Assembly: GCF_000231405.2 (NCBI RefSeq) | Contig: NZ_CP007032.1 | Coordinates: forward strand, 2,480,001 to 2,544,000 | DNA: 64,000 nt | Direction: 5' to 3' | Origin: Desulfitobacterium metallireducens DSM 15288 | GTDB lineage: Bacteria; Bacillota; Desulfitobacteriia; Desulfitobacteriales; Desulfitobacteriaceae | Shown here: piece after piece, positions 27,367 through 36,816 of the stretch | Layout: every line of letters begins with the position of its first letter | Numbering within the stretch: position 1 is the stretch's first letter | Made by a program: the position numbers and the translations under genes | The notes under the pieces: model-generated | What the model was told of the DNA's origin: nothing | The model's input: only the letters and a program-made list of their open reading frames with translations | The model's database searches: none

Positions 27367-29658
27367 TTATCCACCAATACTACTCAATTGCGAGGATAGC
27401 CAACTACTCTGAGAGTTCATCTGCTGTAATGCAACTTCCATTGCATTAAACTTCTTATAGTAGGCACTCTCCATCGTACTAAACCTGTCTGCTTGATTGC
27501 TAATTTGCTTTGTATAGTCGGAAATCTTTTTGGCATAGTTACTTTTTGTATCGATTTGAGCTGATGCCCCAGCTATTTCTACTAATTGATCCAGCGAGGT
27601 CTTGATTCCATCGTACAACCGCCCAGCGATCCCCTGCTTTTGAGTATCTGTTGTTGTTACACCGCCCGTTGTCGTTTGCCCACTAGCACCAAATAACTGA
27701 TTTAGCACATTGGGATTAGCTTGCAGAGCCGTTCGTAATTTGTTCGTATCTAAGTATAGTTTGCCGCCCTCAGTATAGTCACCAGTAGTAATTCCAATTG
27801 AAGCTGCGCTATTATAAGTTATGAAACTGCCATTAACATTTGTGGCTGGAATGCCCGAAACTGGCCCGCTAAAGGCATTCCGCATGGAGTTCACAAGACT
27901 GGTCAAAGTAGTATCATTATGGAGCATCCCACTTTGTGCCTTGGCATTCCATGCCGTGATATCCGAATCCTTCATTGCCGCCTTCTGATCATCTGTAAGA
28001 GGTAAGTAATCCTTATACCGAGTTTCATTCAATTTACCATTGACTTCTGCTAAAATTTTGTTATAGGAGTCAACTAAGGATTGGATACTAGCCACTGCTT
28101 TATCAACATCACTTGTAACGCTAATGTTGGTCACTTCCCCAACAGTAGTATCCATAACACTGGTTGACAACATCGCTGCGTTAGTTGAAACACCTGTTAA
28201 GTTATACGTAACACCAGAGATATTGAATGAATTACTGGCTTCGGTTAGAGACACTCCATCTAATTTGAAAACGGCATCATGACCAGATTGTTGAAGTTTT
28301 AATGTATTGACTAAAAAACTAGTTCCCGCTGCATCGCTTCCGGTAAAATTCAGGCTCTTACCGTTTGTAGAACTCAGCATCACCTTTCCCGTAGTCGAAT
28401 CGTAGGTAGCACTCACATTTGTTACTGAACTTATTTTAGTCAGCATTGAATTTAACGAATCAACAGTTGGATCAATCGTTACCGATGTAGGTGTATCGGT
28501 ACCGGTAGCAATTTTCAGAGTAAAAGTTTGTCCAGATGTGAATGTTGAAAATTCCCCAAATTGAGTATTTAGTGCCGAACCAGCATTAAAAGCAACAGGA
28601 GTATAAACGCCTGTTATGCTCGTTGTAACTTTTCCTGAGTTAAAATTAGCTGGAAGATGCAATTGCGCAAATAAGTCCTTAGCACTTTGATCACTTCCAT
28701 CAATAGAAAGTGTCCCGCCATTAGTCGGAGTAATAGAAAATTTCCCGGTTGTGGAATCAAAACTTGCAGTTGCATTAGTGCCTGCATTTATAGCTCCCAT
28801 TAAATCATTTAAACTATTACCCGTTCCAATACTAATGATCTGCGTTGTTCCATTAGAATTAGTAAGTTTTAGCGTAGAATTGGTCAGATTAGTAAATTGA
28901 CTACCTAATGAAAGTGCAGGATTGATATAGGCTAAAGTCGTTTGAACCTGACTGCTGCTTGATATATTAGATCCAGATAATAAAGGGAGTTTTAATTTAT
29001 CAAGAAAAGTCATTCCGCTAGCGTTACTACCGGCAAAGCTGATAGCCGCGTTTGAGCCAGAGTTGTTTGTAGTAAGAAAAAAGCGATCTAACGTACTGTC
29101 ATAATTAGCCGTCACGTTGATACCTGCGTTATTAATTTGACTCACAAAATCATTGAGTGTACCGTTGGGATTAACTGCAATGGTGGTACTTGATGAACCG
29201 TTCGTTATGGTAACCGAAATATCATTTATAGCCACTCCAGCGTATAATTGAGTAGCAATTGAAGTTCTATCTATAGTAGTCCCTGCAGGAGACAGGCTCG
29301 CTGTACTAGTTAGCTTTATGCCATCAGCTAACTGAGCAACCACTAAGGAATGATTCACATCCGCTGCATCCGCACTAGCCGATACTGTTGCTACCGATGT
29401 GTTAGATGGGTTACTTGAAGAAACCTTATTTGGGCTTAAAGTCCCCTGAAGTTTATAATCAAACAAGGTAGTGCGAAAATTATTGATATCAACATACATA
29501 GAATTGTATGCAGCCTTCTGCCATTGCGCTATCGTTTTCTTTTGTAGCAAAGCATCAGCTTTTGCTTGCTGCCCCGTCATTAACTTCTTGACGATTGCAT
29601 CAATATCCATTCCCGAACCAGAAAGTCCATAAGTTCCTCCGATTGATCCAATTGTCAT
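27367..29658 (-). CDS. fliD: Filament cap protein FliD (hook-associated protein 2)
   Basis: 763 residues, well above the roughly 500 of Bacillus FliD. The N-terminal D0 (GLSGSGMDIDAIVKKLMTGQQAKADALLQKK) and C-terminal coiled segment (NQADRFSTMESAYYKKFNAMEVALQQMNSQSSWLSSQL) are normal. The extra length is in the middle, where three similar units follow the pattern LN..(I..)..NVTA.(Y/F)DST.(G/D)(K/R), a TN(N/G)G stretch, then GS(N/D), starting near residues 166, 282 and 401. These resemble the Flagellin-IN motif. The start has AGGAGGG upstream and a candidate sigma-D promoter lies at 29777-29804. Confidence 0.94.
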   Translation of the reverse strand: MTIGSIGGTYGLSGSGMDIDAIVKKLMTGQQAKADALLQKKTIAQWQKAAYNSMYVDINNFRTTLFDYKLQGTLSPNKVSSSNPSNTSVATVSASADAADVNHSLVVAQLADGIKLTSTASLSPAGTTIDRTSIATQLYAGVAINDISVTITNGSSSTTIAVNPNGTLNDFVSQINNAGINVTANYDSTLDRFFLTTNNSGSNAAISFAGSNASGMTFLDKLKLPLLSGSNISSSSQVQTTLAYINPALSLGSQFTNLTNSTLKLTNSNGTTQIISIGTGNSLNDLMGAINAGTNATASFDSTTGKFSITPTNGGTLSIDGSDQSAKDLFAQLHLPANFNSGKVTTSITGVYTPVAFNAGSALNTQFGEFSTFTSGQTFTLKIATGTDTPTSVTIDPTVDSLNSMLTKISSVTNVSATYDSTTGKVMLSSTNGKSLNFTGSDAAGTSFLVNTLKLQQSGHDAVFKLDGVSLTEASNSFNISGVTYNLTGVSTNAAMLSTSVMDTTVGEVTNISVTSDVDKAVASIQSLVDSYNKILAEVNGKLNETRYKDYLPLTDDQKAAMKDSDITAWNAKAQSGMLHNDTTLTSLVNSMRNAFSGPVSGIPATNVNGSFITYNSAASIGITTGDYTEGGKLYLDTNKLRTALQANPNVLNQLFGASGQTTTGGVTTTDTQKQGIAGRLYDGIKTSLDQLVEIAGASAQIDTKSNYAKKISDYTKQISNQADRFSTMESAYYKKFNAMEVALQQMNSQSSWLSSQLSSIGG

Positions 29659-29736
29659 ATGCTAACCCTCCTATTTCACTTTGATATTTATTTTTTCAGT
29701 AGTGTCAACCGTCACCGCTTTAGAATATAAAAATTT

Positions 29737-29762
29737 CCAATCAAACACCTCAGTGTGATTGG
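29737..29762 (-). terminator. Hairpin in fliD leader, possible terminator of the glycosylation operon
   Basis: CCAATCA pairs with TGATTGG, with an inner CAC/GTG, followed on the minus strand by AAATTTTTAT. It lies between the legF-like stop and fliD, and downstream of the candidate fliD promoter, so it may be a leader structure instead of a terminator. Confidence 0.4.
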
Positions 29763-29776
29763 TGGATTTACTATTT

Positions 29777-29804
29777 ATATCGTAAGAAGCGCCACGAAAT
29801 ATTA
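29777..29804 (-). promoter_or_regulatory. Candidate sigma-D promoter of fliD
   Basis: On the minus strand: TAAT, 16 bases, TACGATAT. The CTAA-17-TACGATA arrangement is identical in spacing to the fliC upstream region (40337-40364). It resembles the flagellar sigma consensus TAAA-N15-GCCGATAT. Confidence 0.5.
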
Positions 29805-29893
29805 GGGGTAAATAGAAATTTTATTACGGTCAGCTTGTTTGGCCCTCTATTAAATCAAGTCTATGTTTGTTGCAAAATAAGCATCTTTTCATT

Positions 29894-30595
29894 TTACAAT
29901 TTCTGTGTAAGGACATACTCCGCTATAGAAAAATCAAGTGCGGTATCTATATCAATTGAATTTTCTCTCGGCATTATATAAGCAAAAGAGTTGCCATCAT
30001 AAATGTTTTGAGATTACTGAAAATAATCTGTTTTGATAGCATATATCGCTCCATTAATCCTATAGTAAGTTGGCAGCTCCTGTCTAGGTTTAGTTAAAAT
30101 TTCCTTACGCAAAAATCCATTTAACGATTTATTTTCTGGTAAGGTATTATACCACAATGGAGAGTGTTCAGACTCACACACGGACACTACTGAATCGGCA
30201 CTATTCATTATCATCAATTCAATTGCATTTATAATGTCTTCCGCTTTTCGTAAGGGTGATGTCGGTTGTAAGATAACGAAGATATCATAATCTTTGCCAA
30301 TGGCATGATATTGTTCGAGAGCTTCCACTACACAATCCCATGTCGAAGCAGTATCTGTAGCCAGCTTTTCCGATCTTAAAAATGGAACGTTTGCTCCATA
30401 CTCAATTGCTATATTCGCATATTTCTGTGAATCTGTTGAAAGAAATATTTCATCGAATATCCCGGTTTCCTTCGCACCGTCGATACTAAAGGCAATTAAA
30501 GGCTTACCATTTAGATTACGAATATTTTTATTGGGCAAACCCTTAGATCCACTTCGTGCAGGAATAATAGCAATTATTCTTTTAGATTTATACAT
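29894..30595 (-). pseudogene. legF: CMP-nonulosonate cytidylyltransferase (LegF/NeuA-like), interrupted by in-frame TAA
   Basis: The first 193 codons encode a typical CMP-sugar synthetase: IIPARSGSKGLPNKNIRNLNGKPLIAFSI nucleotide-binding loop, LSTDSQ and LQPTSPLR. A TAA at 30014-30016 then stops the frame after KTDYFQ. Past it the same frame continues for 39 codons (SQNIYDGN, YIMPRENSIDIDTALDF, AEYVL) to a normal stop at 29894-29896. That tail holds the conserved SIDID metal-binding motif of the family. It would activate the sugar acid made by the neighbouring genes. The cause could be a true nonsense mutation or a sequencing error. Confidence 0.8.
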
Positions 30596-30599
30596 CGAT

Positions 30600-31766
30600 T
30601 TATCCTCTCACATCATAAAAGCGTTTCTTAAGATTTATCTTATCATTACCTAAGAAATCCTTTATAACGGCTATAATTTTCTCAGAAGTAATTCCATCAC
30701 CATAGGGAGTCTCTTGATTTTCTATTTCAAGTAGAAACTGCTGTGACCTTGCCTTCTTAATAGTATCTAATATGGCTTGTCTTTCCGGCTCGCAACTAAT
30801 AACAGATTTTGCACAGATTCTTCCTTTTTGTCTGTCCCCAATATTAATCGTAGGTTTTCTAAAACTTGGCGTTTCCATGATTCCACTCGAGGAATTGCCA
30901 ATTACCATTTCGCAATATTTCATCGCTGAAAGATAACGTAAAACTCCCAGTGATGTTAAGGCTGTGGTATTTTCCCTATCCTTACAGTATTCATCTATTC
31001 TTTTGTTAATAGCCCGACCATTGGCATCCGCATTCGCTTTTGTAAAGATGAAATTCAAACCATTAATTTCATCTAGTGCCGCTAAAAGCTCTTCCAGTTG
31101 TTTAGTCGCTGCATCCATTTCTAGCGTTACTGGGTGAAATGTTACAAGTGCATACGGAACTTCTAAATCAAAGTTAATGCTTTGAGCCAACTTGATTTTA
31201 GGCAGTAAAGGCATGCTTAGAATATTCTCCACACCCATAGCACCAACATTAAATACTCGATCTGGTGATTCGCCCATATTTATAACACGCTGCCTATACT
31301 TCTCTGTGGATGTAAAATGCAAATAGCTCATTTTCGTAATAGAGTGGCGAAAGAACTCATCAATCGCCCCTTCCGTTGTTTCTCCACCATACAGATGAGC
31401 AATAGGTATACAAGCTACTGCAGCAGCTGTTGCTGCCGCAAAAATTTCAAAACGATCACCTAAAACGATAACTAAGTCAGGCCTTCTCTTATCAAAATAC
31501 TCTGCAAAAGCAATGATACCCGTCCCGATAGCTTTTGACATAGCCTTTTGAGAATCATCATTTTGCAATACATTAAGTTTAGCATCGATTAAAACGTCAT
31601 CTGCTTCTAACTCCTTATAGGTAAGACCAAAATCCTTAGACAGATGCATGCCCGTTGCCACAACTCTTATATTAAACTCATTATTAGCTTTAATTTTTTT
31701 TATAATCGTCCTGAGTAGACCGTATTCAGCTCGTGTACCCGTTACAATGCAGATTGTTTTTTTCAT
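30600..31766 (-). CDS. legG: UDP/GDP-N-acetylglucosamine 2-epimerase, hydrolysing (LegG/NeuC-like)
   Basis: 388 residues. Family sequences include VTGTRAEYGLLRTIIKKI at the N-terminus, LGDRFEIFAAATAAAVACIPIAHLYGGETTEGAIDE in the middle and GNSSSGIMETPSF near residue 290. This enzyme removes the nucleotide and inverts C2 of the sugar to give the mannosamine-type precursor for the nonulosonate synthase. Leg over Neu is inferred from the surrounding LegB/LegC/PtmE-like genes. It overlaps the upstream fusion gene by four bases. Confidence 0.88.
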   Translation of the reverse strand: MKKTICIVTGTRAEYGLLRTIIKKIKANNEFNIRVVATGMHLSKDFGLTYKELEADDVLIDAKLNVLQNDDSQKAMSKAIGTGIIAFAEYFDKRRPDLVIVLGDRFEIFAAATAAAVACIPIAHLYGGETTEGAIDEFFRHSITKMSYLHFTSTEKYRQRVINMGESPDRVFNVGAMGVENILSMPLLPKIKLAQSINFDLEVPYALVTFHPVTLEMDAATKQLEELLAALDEINGLNFIFTKANADANGRAINKRIDEYCKDRENTTALTSLGVLRYLSAMKYCEMVIGNSSSGIMETPSFRKPTINIGDRQKGRICAKSVISCEPERQAILDTIKKARSQQFLLEIENQETPYGDGITSEKIIAVIKDFLGNDKINLKKRFYDVRG

Positions 31767-33427
31767 AGCTCTATCAACTCATCCTCACAGAAATCACGAT
31801 TTGCGGTTGTCCCAAGTACTTCAAACCATTTCATCGGTGAAATACCGTTTCCAGGGCGCTTAACTGTTAGATTATCTTCAGTAAGTAATTCACCTCTGGT
31901 TATATTCCGCTTCGCAACGATACTTTTCCGAGCCACTTCTCTATTGGGTAACTCAGAATCCGAGGGTTCTTTTAACCCTGTTCCTAAAGCGACTTCAACA
32001 TTTCTAATCGCCGTTACCATCGCTTTGAGTTCCTGCGGATCAAGACTTGCCTTGTGATCGGGTCCCTCCATATTTTTGTCCAATGTAAAATGCTTTTCAA
32101 TTACCGTAGCTCCTAACGCTACTGCTGCAATAGGGGCTTCGATCCCTAAGGTATGATCTGAGTAGCCAACTGTAACTCCAAACCTTTCCTTTAATGCTAG
32201 CATTGCCTTAAGGTTAGCATCCTCGAAAAGCGTTGGATACTGAGTATTACAGTGTAATAAGGTTACTGTCCCTGCCCCATTATCCCGGAGTACATTTAAT
32301 GCCAACCCAACCTCATCCAAATTGCTCATCCCAGTTGACATTATCACAGGCTTATCCAAACAAGCAATTTTCATTAAATAGGGTAGATTTGTTATCTCTC
32401 CTGAGGGGACTTTATAAATAGGCAAATCTAGGCTTGCTAGAAAATCTATACTATCAAGATCAAATGGAGTTGATAAAAAAATAATGTCTTTTTGATCACA
32501 ATAATTCTGTATCAACCTAAAGTTTTCAAATGAGAGTTCCAATTTTTTTACCATTTCTAACTGTGTTTCATCTGTGCCTGTCGTTTTTTCTTGATATGCA
32601 GCCTTTGGTGCAAACTTAGATACCACATTATTTGACTTAAATGTCTGAAACTTAATAGCATCCACACCGGCTTCTGCCGCCACATCCACTAATTTCAGAG
32701 CAGTATCTAATTGTCCATTATGATTAACACCGGCTTCTGCAATAATTAAAGTCTTATTTTCACCTTTTCCCATAAATTTGTGATTTTTTATAACTTTAGC
32801 AGGATTACCTACGGCGGTACAATTACTTAATATATCGCGAACAACGACCGCGCCGGCACCAATAAAGGTATTTCCCCCGATATTTAATCCTTGGATTATT
32901 TGAGTTCCTGTTCCGATTTCTGTTGCGGACTTTATATTAACGTTTCCAGAGACATTTACACTTGGATATAACGTAACATAGTCCTCTAAAACTGCATCAT
33001 GGCCTATTGTGCAATCTAAATTAATAGTAACAAAATCCCCCAGCCTAATATCCACAGTCAGAACACTGTTCGTACAGATTATGCAACCTTTACCCATTTC
33101 CACGCTGTTTGATAAAGTTGCACCACGCGATATAATGTTAGGAAATTTAATATTCTCTTTGTCTTTAAACTTCTGTACAATTCTTTTCCGAAGTGATGCG
33201 TTCCCTATCCCAATTACCACATATATTTCGTCCTCATAATCTGCCAACCACTCATCATCACCGATAACGGAATATCCAAGAATCGGTTTAGTATTATAAG
33301 TATACGATTGGTCTATTAACCCCAGTATATTCCATTCATTCGATATTTTATTATTTTCTTCAAGTAACCATAGTATTTCTTTTGCAAACCCGCTTGTACC
33401 AATAACTACAATATCTTTCTTAGCCAT
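31763..33427 (-). CDS. Fusion of NeuD-like acetyltransferase and nonulosonate synthase (LegH-LegI-like)
   Basis: 554 residues from ATG 33425-33427 (AAGGAG upstream). Residues 1-210 are a PglD/NeuD-type protein: Rossmann start DIVVIGTSGFAKEILWLL, then a left-handed beta-helix of hexapeptide repeats. From about residue 215 it is a full NeuB/LegI-type synthase: LIIAEAGVNHNG, DAIKFQTFKS, STPFDLDSIDFL, VPSGEITNLPYL, GYSDHTLG and EKHFTLDKNMEGPDHKASLDP, ending in a SAF domain. The synthase condenses a 6-carbon amino sugar with phosphoenolpyruvate, and the acetyltransferase would N-acetylate an earlier intermediate. These are normally separate genes. Confidence 0.85.
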   Translation of the reverse strand: MAKKDIVVIGTSGFAKEILWLLEENNKISNEWNILGLIDQSYTYNTKPILGYSVIGDDEWLADYEDEIYVVIGIGNASLRKRIVQKFKDKENIKFPNIISRGATLSNSVEMGKGCIICTNSVLTVDIRLGDFVTINLDCTIGHDAVLEDYVTLYPSVNVSGNVNIKSATEIGTGTQIIQGLNIGGNTFIGAGAVVVRDILSNCTAVGNPAKVIKNHKFMGKGENKTLIIAEAGVNHNGQLDTALKLVDVAAEAGVDAIKFQTFKSNNVVSKFAPKAAYQEKTTGTDETQLEMVKKLELSFENFRLIQNYCDQKDIIFLSTPFDLDSIDFLASLDLPIYKVPSGEITNLPYLMKIACLDKPVIMSTGMSNLDEVGLALNVLRDNGAGTVTLLHCNTQYPTLFEDANLKAMLALKERFGVTVGYSDHTLGIEAPIAAVALGATVIEKHFTLDKNMEGPDHKASLDPQELKAMVTAIRNVEVALGTGLKEPSDSELPNREVARKSIVAKRNITRGELLTEDNLTVKRPGNGISPMKWFEVLGTTANRDFCEDELIEL

Positions 33428-33459
33428 CTTATACTCCTTATCAAACAATCGTGGTTATA

Positions 33460-34500
33460 TTAAACCCCAAGTTCTTTCCTCATATTCTCCAATTCTTCAA
33501 GCTGCCCCATATCGAGCCAGCTTTTTTCGCTAACCGGAAAAACGCCAATCTTGCCTCCACGTTCTTTTTGCTGCTCAATGATATCAGGGAACCCTATTGC
33601 TATGTTCTCCTCTATCCCATTGATTACTTCCGGCTCGACCACATAAAAGCCTGTATTGGTTAGGAAGGAGTATTCAGGTTTTTCGATCATCTCGGCAATC
33701 TCACCCTTCCCATCCATATTGATAACTCCATATGGAATGGTCAAATGTTTAAAGGCCGCAACGATCGTTATCATATTATTGTTCTGTTTATGGAAATCGT
33801 AGATTTCTCTGTAATTAGCCCTGATTAAAACATCACAATTCGTAAAGAAAAACGTATCATTGACCTTTCCCTTAAGAAGGCTAAGTCCACCCCCAGTTCC
33901 TAAGGGTGTATCCTCATCATAAAATTCGATCTTATATTTCCTTTCCACTTCATTAAAATATGCCTTGATCATATTCTTTTTATGGTTAACAATCAGATGA
34001 AATTTATCACAATCAAAGTTTAAAAATTGATTGATAATATGCTCTGTAATCGGTATTTCCCCAATAGGAATAAGCGGCTTGGGTAATATTTTGGTATAGG
34101 GATAAAGTCGTGTCCCTAGTCCACCGGCCATAATGACGACAGGTACATTTAAAGAATGATTCCGTCCAATTTCATTATCATTCAAAAATAGAACAGACTG
34201 TATCTCAAGGTTCTCATTCACAACAGGTAGAGAAAGGATTGACCATTTTTTCATTAATTTTTGCGCTTTAGCCTTATCTTTTTCGTATATATAACGAGGA
34301 TGATAATTGGCTATTTTACTGACCTTCTCCTCCAGCTTTCCGCCACGCAGCAAATGTCTGCGAATATCTCCATCAGTGATAATTCCTTTTAATTTGCTAT
34401 CCTCAACTACAAGGAGAGTTTGTCTAGCGGTCGCATCAATCCGTTTCATCGCCTCTAGCACATTTTGCGTTTCATCAATAAACAGTGCCTCTACGCTCAC
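33460..34500 (-). CDS. ptmE: CBS-domain sugar nucleotidyltransferase (PtmE-like)
   Basis: 346 residues from a GTG at 34498-34500, with GAGGGGG upstream. Residues 1-115 form a CBS pair (IDATARQTLLVVEDSKLKGIITDGDIRR). The rest is a nucleotidyltransferase with VVIMAGGLGTRLYPYTKILPKPLIPIGEIPI, and DTPLGTGGGL further on. In Campylobacter PtmE makes GDP-glucosamine to start the legionaminic acid route, and the presence of this type favours Leg over other nonulosonates. Exact nucleotide specificity is inferred. Confidence 0.82.
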   Translation of the reverse strand: MSVEALFIDETQNVLEAMKRIDATARQTLLVVEDSKLKGIITDGDIRRHLLRGGKLEEKVSKIANYHPRYIYEKDKAKAQKLMKKWSILSLPVVNENLEIQSVLFLNDNEIGRNHSLNVPVVIMAGGLGTRLYPYTKILPKPLIPIGEIPITEHIINQFLNFDCDKFHLIVNHKKNMIKAYFNEVERKYKIEFYDEDTPLGTGGGLSLLKGKVNDTFFFTNCDVLIRANYREIYDFHKQNNNMITIVAAFKHLTIPYGVINMDGKGEIAEMIEKPEYSFLTNTGFYVVEPEVINGIEENIAIGFPDIIEQQKERGGKIGVFPVSEKSWLDMGQLEELENMRKELGV

Positions 34501-34518
34501 CGCTCATCCCCCTCTTCA

Positions 34519-35682
34519 TTATATGAACTTGATGGCCTCAATAACTTTAAATACATCATCTGTGGATAGGTTACTACTGCAGGGAATATTCACAATTCGA
34601 TTATAATAGTGAAAAGCCTTCTCGATCTTGTACGATTGCGCCTGTAAATACGGTTTTTGTTCGTGAATCAACCCCCAGAGCGGACGAGTTTGAATGTTTT
34701 CGTTCTTCAATCGTTCAATGATTTGATCACGCGAATATTTATCAGTATCCTCTATATATAAAGAATAAAACCAGTAGTTCGGTCTGACATTCTCTCTAAA
34801 GTCTAATAGTCTTAAGCCTTGAAATCCATAGTTTATTTCGTTTCTATAGTGAAAATAGTTTTCCTTTTTAATCGTTATGAAATGTTCAAGCTGCTCTAAT
34901 TGAGCAACGCCTAAAGCGGCTTGTAGATTGGTCATCCGATAATTATAACCCACATCGCCATGAGTAAAGTTAGCCGGATCATCTTTAGCCTGAGTTGATA
35001 GATATTTTGCTTGCTTCAATATGTTTAAATCTGAAGAAACAAGCATACCACCTCCACCAGAGGTAATTATTTTATTTCCATTAAAGGAATATGCCCCAAT
35101 ATCCGCAATGGTTCCTGCATATTTACCTTGATACGGGCCATCCGTGTAATATGATCCCAACGCTTCAGTCGCATCCTCAATAACCTTGAGATTATATTGT
35201 TCCGCAACATCCATAACTGCAGGCATATCTGCCATGTTTCCGAAAACATGCACCACTACGATTGCCTTAATATGTCTTCCGGTCGATTTATTAATGAGTT
35301 TGTGATCTTTAAAATCGCACTCCTTCTGACAAAACTCACTTAACTTATCCATATCCATGCACAGTGAATCATCACAATCCATAAAAATGGGATGAGCCTG
35401 TAAATACGTCACAGGATTGACTGCAGCTATAAAGGTTAACGTTGGTACGATTACTTCATCATCGGCTTTTACCCCTGCTAAAATGAGAGCTAAGTGCAAA
35501 CCAGCGGTCCCGCTCTGACAAGCTACTGCTGTCTCTATGTTTAAATAATGAGCAATTTCTCTTTCATATCTGTCGATATATGCACCTCCAGTGGACACCC
35601 ATTCTGCTTTAACCGCATCTGCTACATAATTTAGCTCGTTACCCTTAAAGTTTGGCACAGAAAGCGGAATAAATTTATCCAT
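34519..35682 (-). CDS. legC: PLP-dependent sugar aminotransferase (LegC-like)
   Basis: 387 residues from ATG 35680-35682 (AGGAAGTG upstream). A DegT/DnrJ/EryC1 family protein: VACQSGTAGLHLAL, the PLP-stacking region and VIEDATEALGSYY, then the Schiff-base Lys in SFNGNKIITSGGGGML. It would aminate the 4-keto sugar made by the neighbouring dehydratase (35707-36690). Confidence 0.9.
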   Translation of the reverse strand: MDKFIPLSVPNFKGNELNYVADAVKAEWVSTGGAYIDRYEREIAHYLNIETAVACQSGTAGLHLALILAGVKADDEVIVPTLTFIAAVNPVTYLQAHPIFMDCDDSLCMDMDKLSEFCQKECDFKDHKLINKSTGRHIKAIVVVHVFGNMADMPAVMDVAEQYNLKVIEDATEALGSYYTDGPYQGKYAGTIADIGAYSFNGNKIITSGGGGMLVSSDLNILKQAKYLSTQAKDDPANFTHGDVGYNYRMTNLQAALGVAQLEQLEHFITIKKENYFHYRNEINYGFQGLRLLDFRENVRPNYWFYSLYIEDTDKYSRDQIIERLKNENIQTRPLWGLIHEQKPYLQAQSYKIEKAFHYYNRIVNIPCSSNLSTDDVFKVIEAIKFI

Positions 35683-35706
35683 AAAAGCACTTCCTATATT
35701 CACTAA

Positions 35707-36690
35707 TTACAGATTATAAATATCTGTTTTATACTTATCTAAATTCTCTTTAAAAAACATGATAGTCTCAGCGAGACCCTTCTGTAAAGTATACTTTGGC
35801 TCCCAGTCTGTAAGTTCTTTTATTTTTTGATTAGAACCTAGGAGTCTGTTAACCTCACTTTTTTCTGGTCGTAGTCTTTGCTCATCACAAATTATCTGAG
35901 CTTTAGGGTTAATCTGATTGATTAGCTCTTGTGCAAGCTGTCCGATCGAAATCTCATGCTGCGTCGCTATGTTTATCTCCTGTCCTATCGTTGTATTCGA
36001 CTTTGCTATCTCGATAAAACCTTGAGCCGTATCTTTGACATAATTAAAATCACGGGTTGGCGTAAGAGAGCCTAGCTTTATATCGGTCATTCCCGATAAA
36101 AGTTGGGTGATAATTGTTGGAATCACTGCCCTTGCCGATTGACGCGGCCCATAAGTATTAAAGGGACGTACTATGGTAATAGGCATGTTAAAGCTTCGCC
36201 AAAAACTCTCCGCTAGTCTGTCAGCTCCTATTTTCGTTGCTGAATAGGGGGATTGCCCTTGGAAGGGATGTTTTTCATCAATGGGGACATATTGTGCAGT
36301 GCCATAGACCTCTGACGTAGAGGTCACCAAAACTCTTTTCGTTCCCATATCGCGAGCTGCCTGCAGCACATTGAGGGTGCCTTTAATATTTGTGTCTACG
36401 TAGGAATCAGGTGAATGATAGCTAAAGGGGATTGCTATTAAAGCTGCAAGATGGAAAACCTCATCTACATCTTTCATTGCCGTCCTAACCCCGTTAGGAT
36501 CACGAATATCACCAGTAAATACTTCAATTTCGTTCAACAGTTCTATTGGAAATGAATCGAGCCATCCCCAGCTATTGAACGAATTATAATATACAAAAGC
36601 CTTAACTTTTTGACCTGATTTTATAAGTTGTTCTACAAGATGGCTCCCTATGAAGCCATCTGCACCGGTGACTAGAACCTTATTAGGCAT
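35707..36690 (-). CDS. legB: NAD-dependent sugar 4,6-dehydratase (LegB-like)
   Basis: 327 residues. SDR fold with VLVTGADGFIGSHLVEQL, the catalytic Thr/Ser region TSTSEVYGTAQ and the YxxxK site in SPYSATKIGADRL, then RPFNTYGPRQSARAVIPTII. It is expected to make the 4-keto-6-deoxy sugar that enters the Leg pathway. First gene of the sugar operon, 126 bases downstream of maf. Confidence 0.9.
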   Translation of the reverse strand: MPNKVLVTGADGFIGSHLVEQLIKSGQKVKAFVYYNSFNSWGWLDSFPIELLNEIEVFTGDIRDPNGVRTAMKDVDEVFHLAALIAIPFSYHSPDSYVDTNIKGTLNVLQAARDMGTKRVLVTSTSEVYGTAQYVPIDEKHPFQGQSPYSATKIGADRLAESFWRSFNMPITIVRPFNTYGPRQSARAVIPTIITQLLSGMTDIKLGSLTPTRDFNYVKDTAQGFIEIAKSNTTIGQEINIATQHEISIGQLAQELINQINPKAQIICDEQRLRPEKSEVNRLLGSNQKIKELTDWEPKYTLQKGLAETIMFFKENLDKYKTDIYNL

Positions 36691-36816
36691 TATACATTCC
36701 TTCTTTGTTCAAAAAATAGTTAACGAAATCAACCCTTATCCCAAAAGTATTTACTATACTGCCCTCAATGTTATATTACACCCTTTCCAACTTAAGGGGA
36801 CGGTTTTGAACATATT

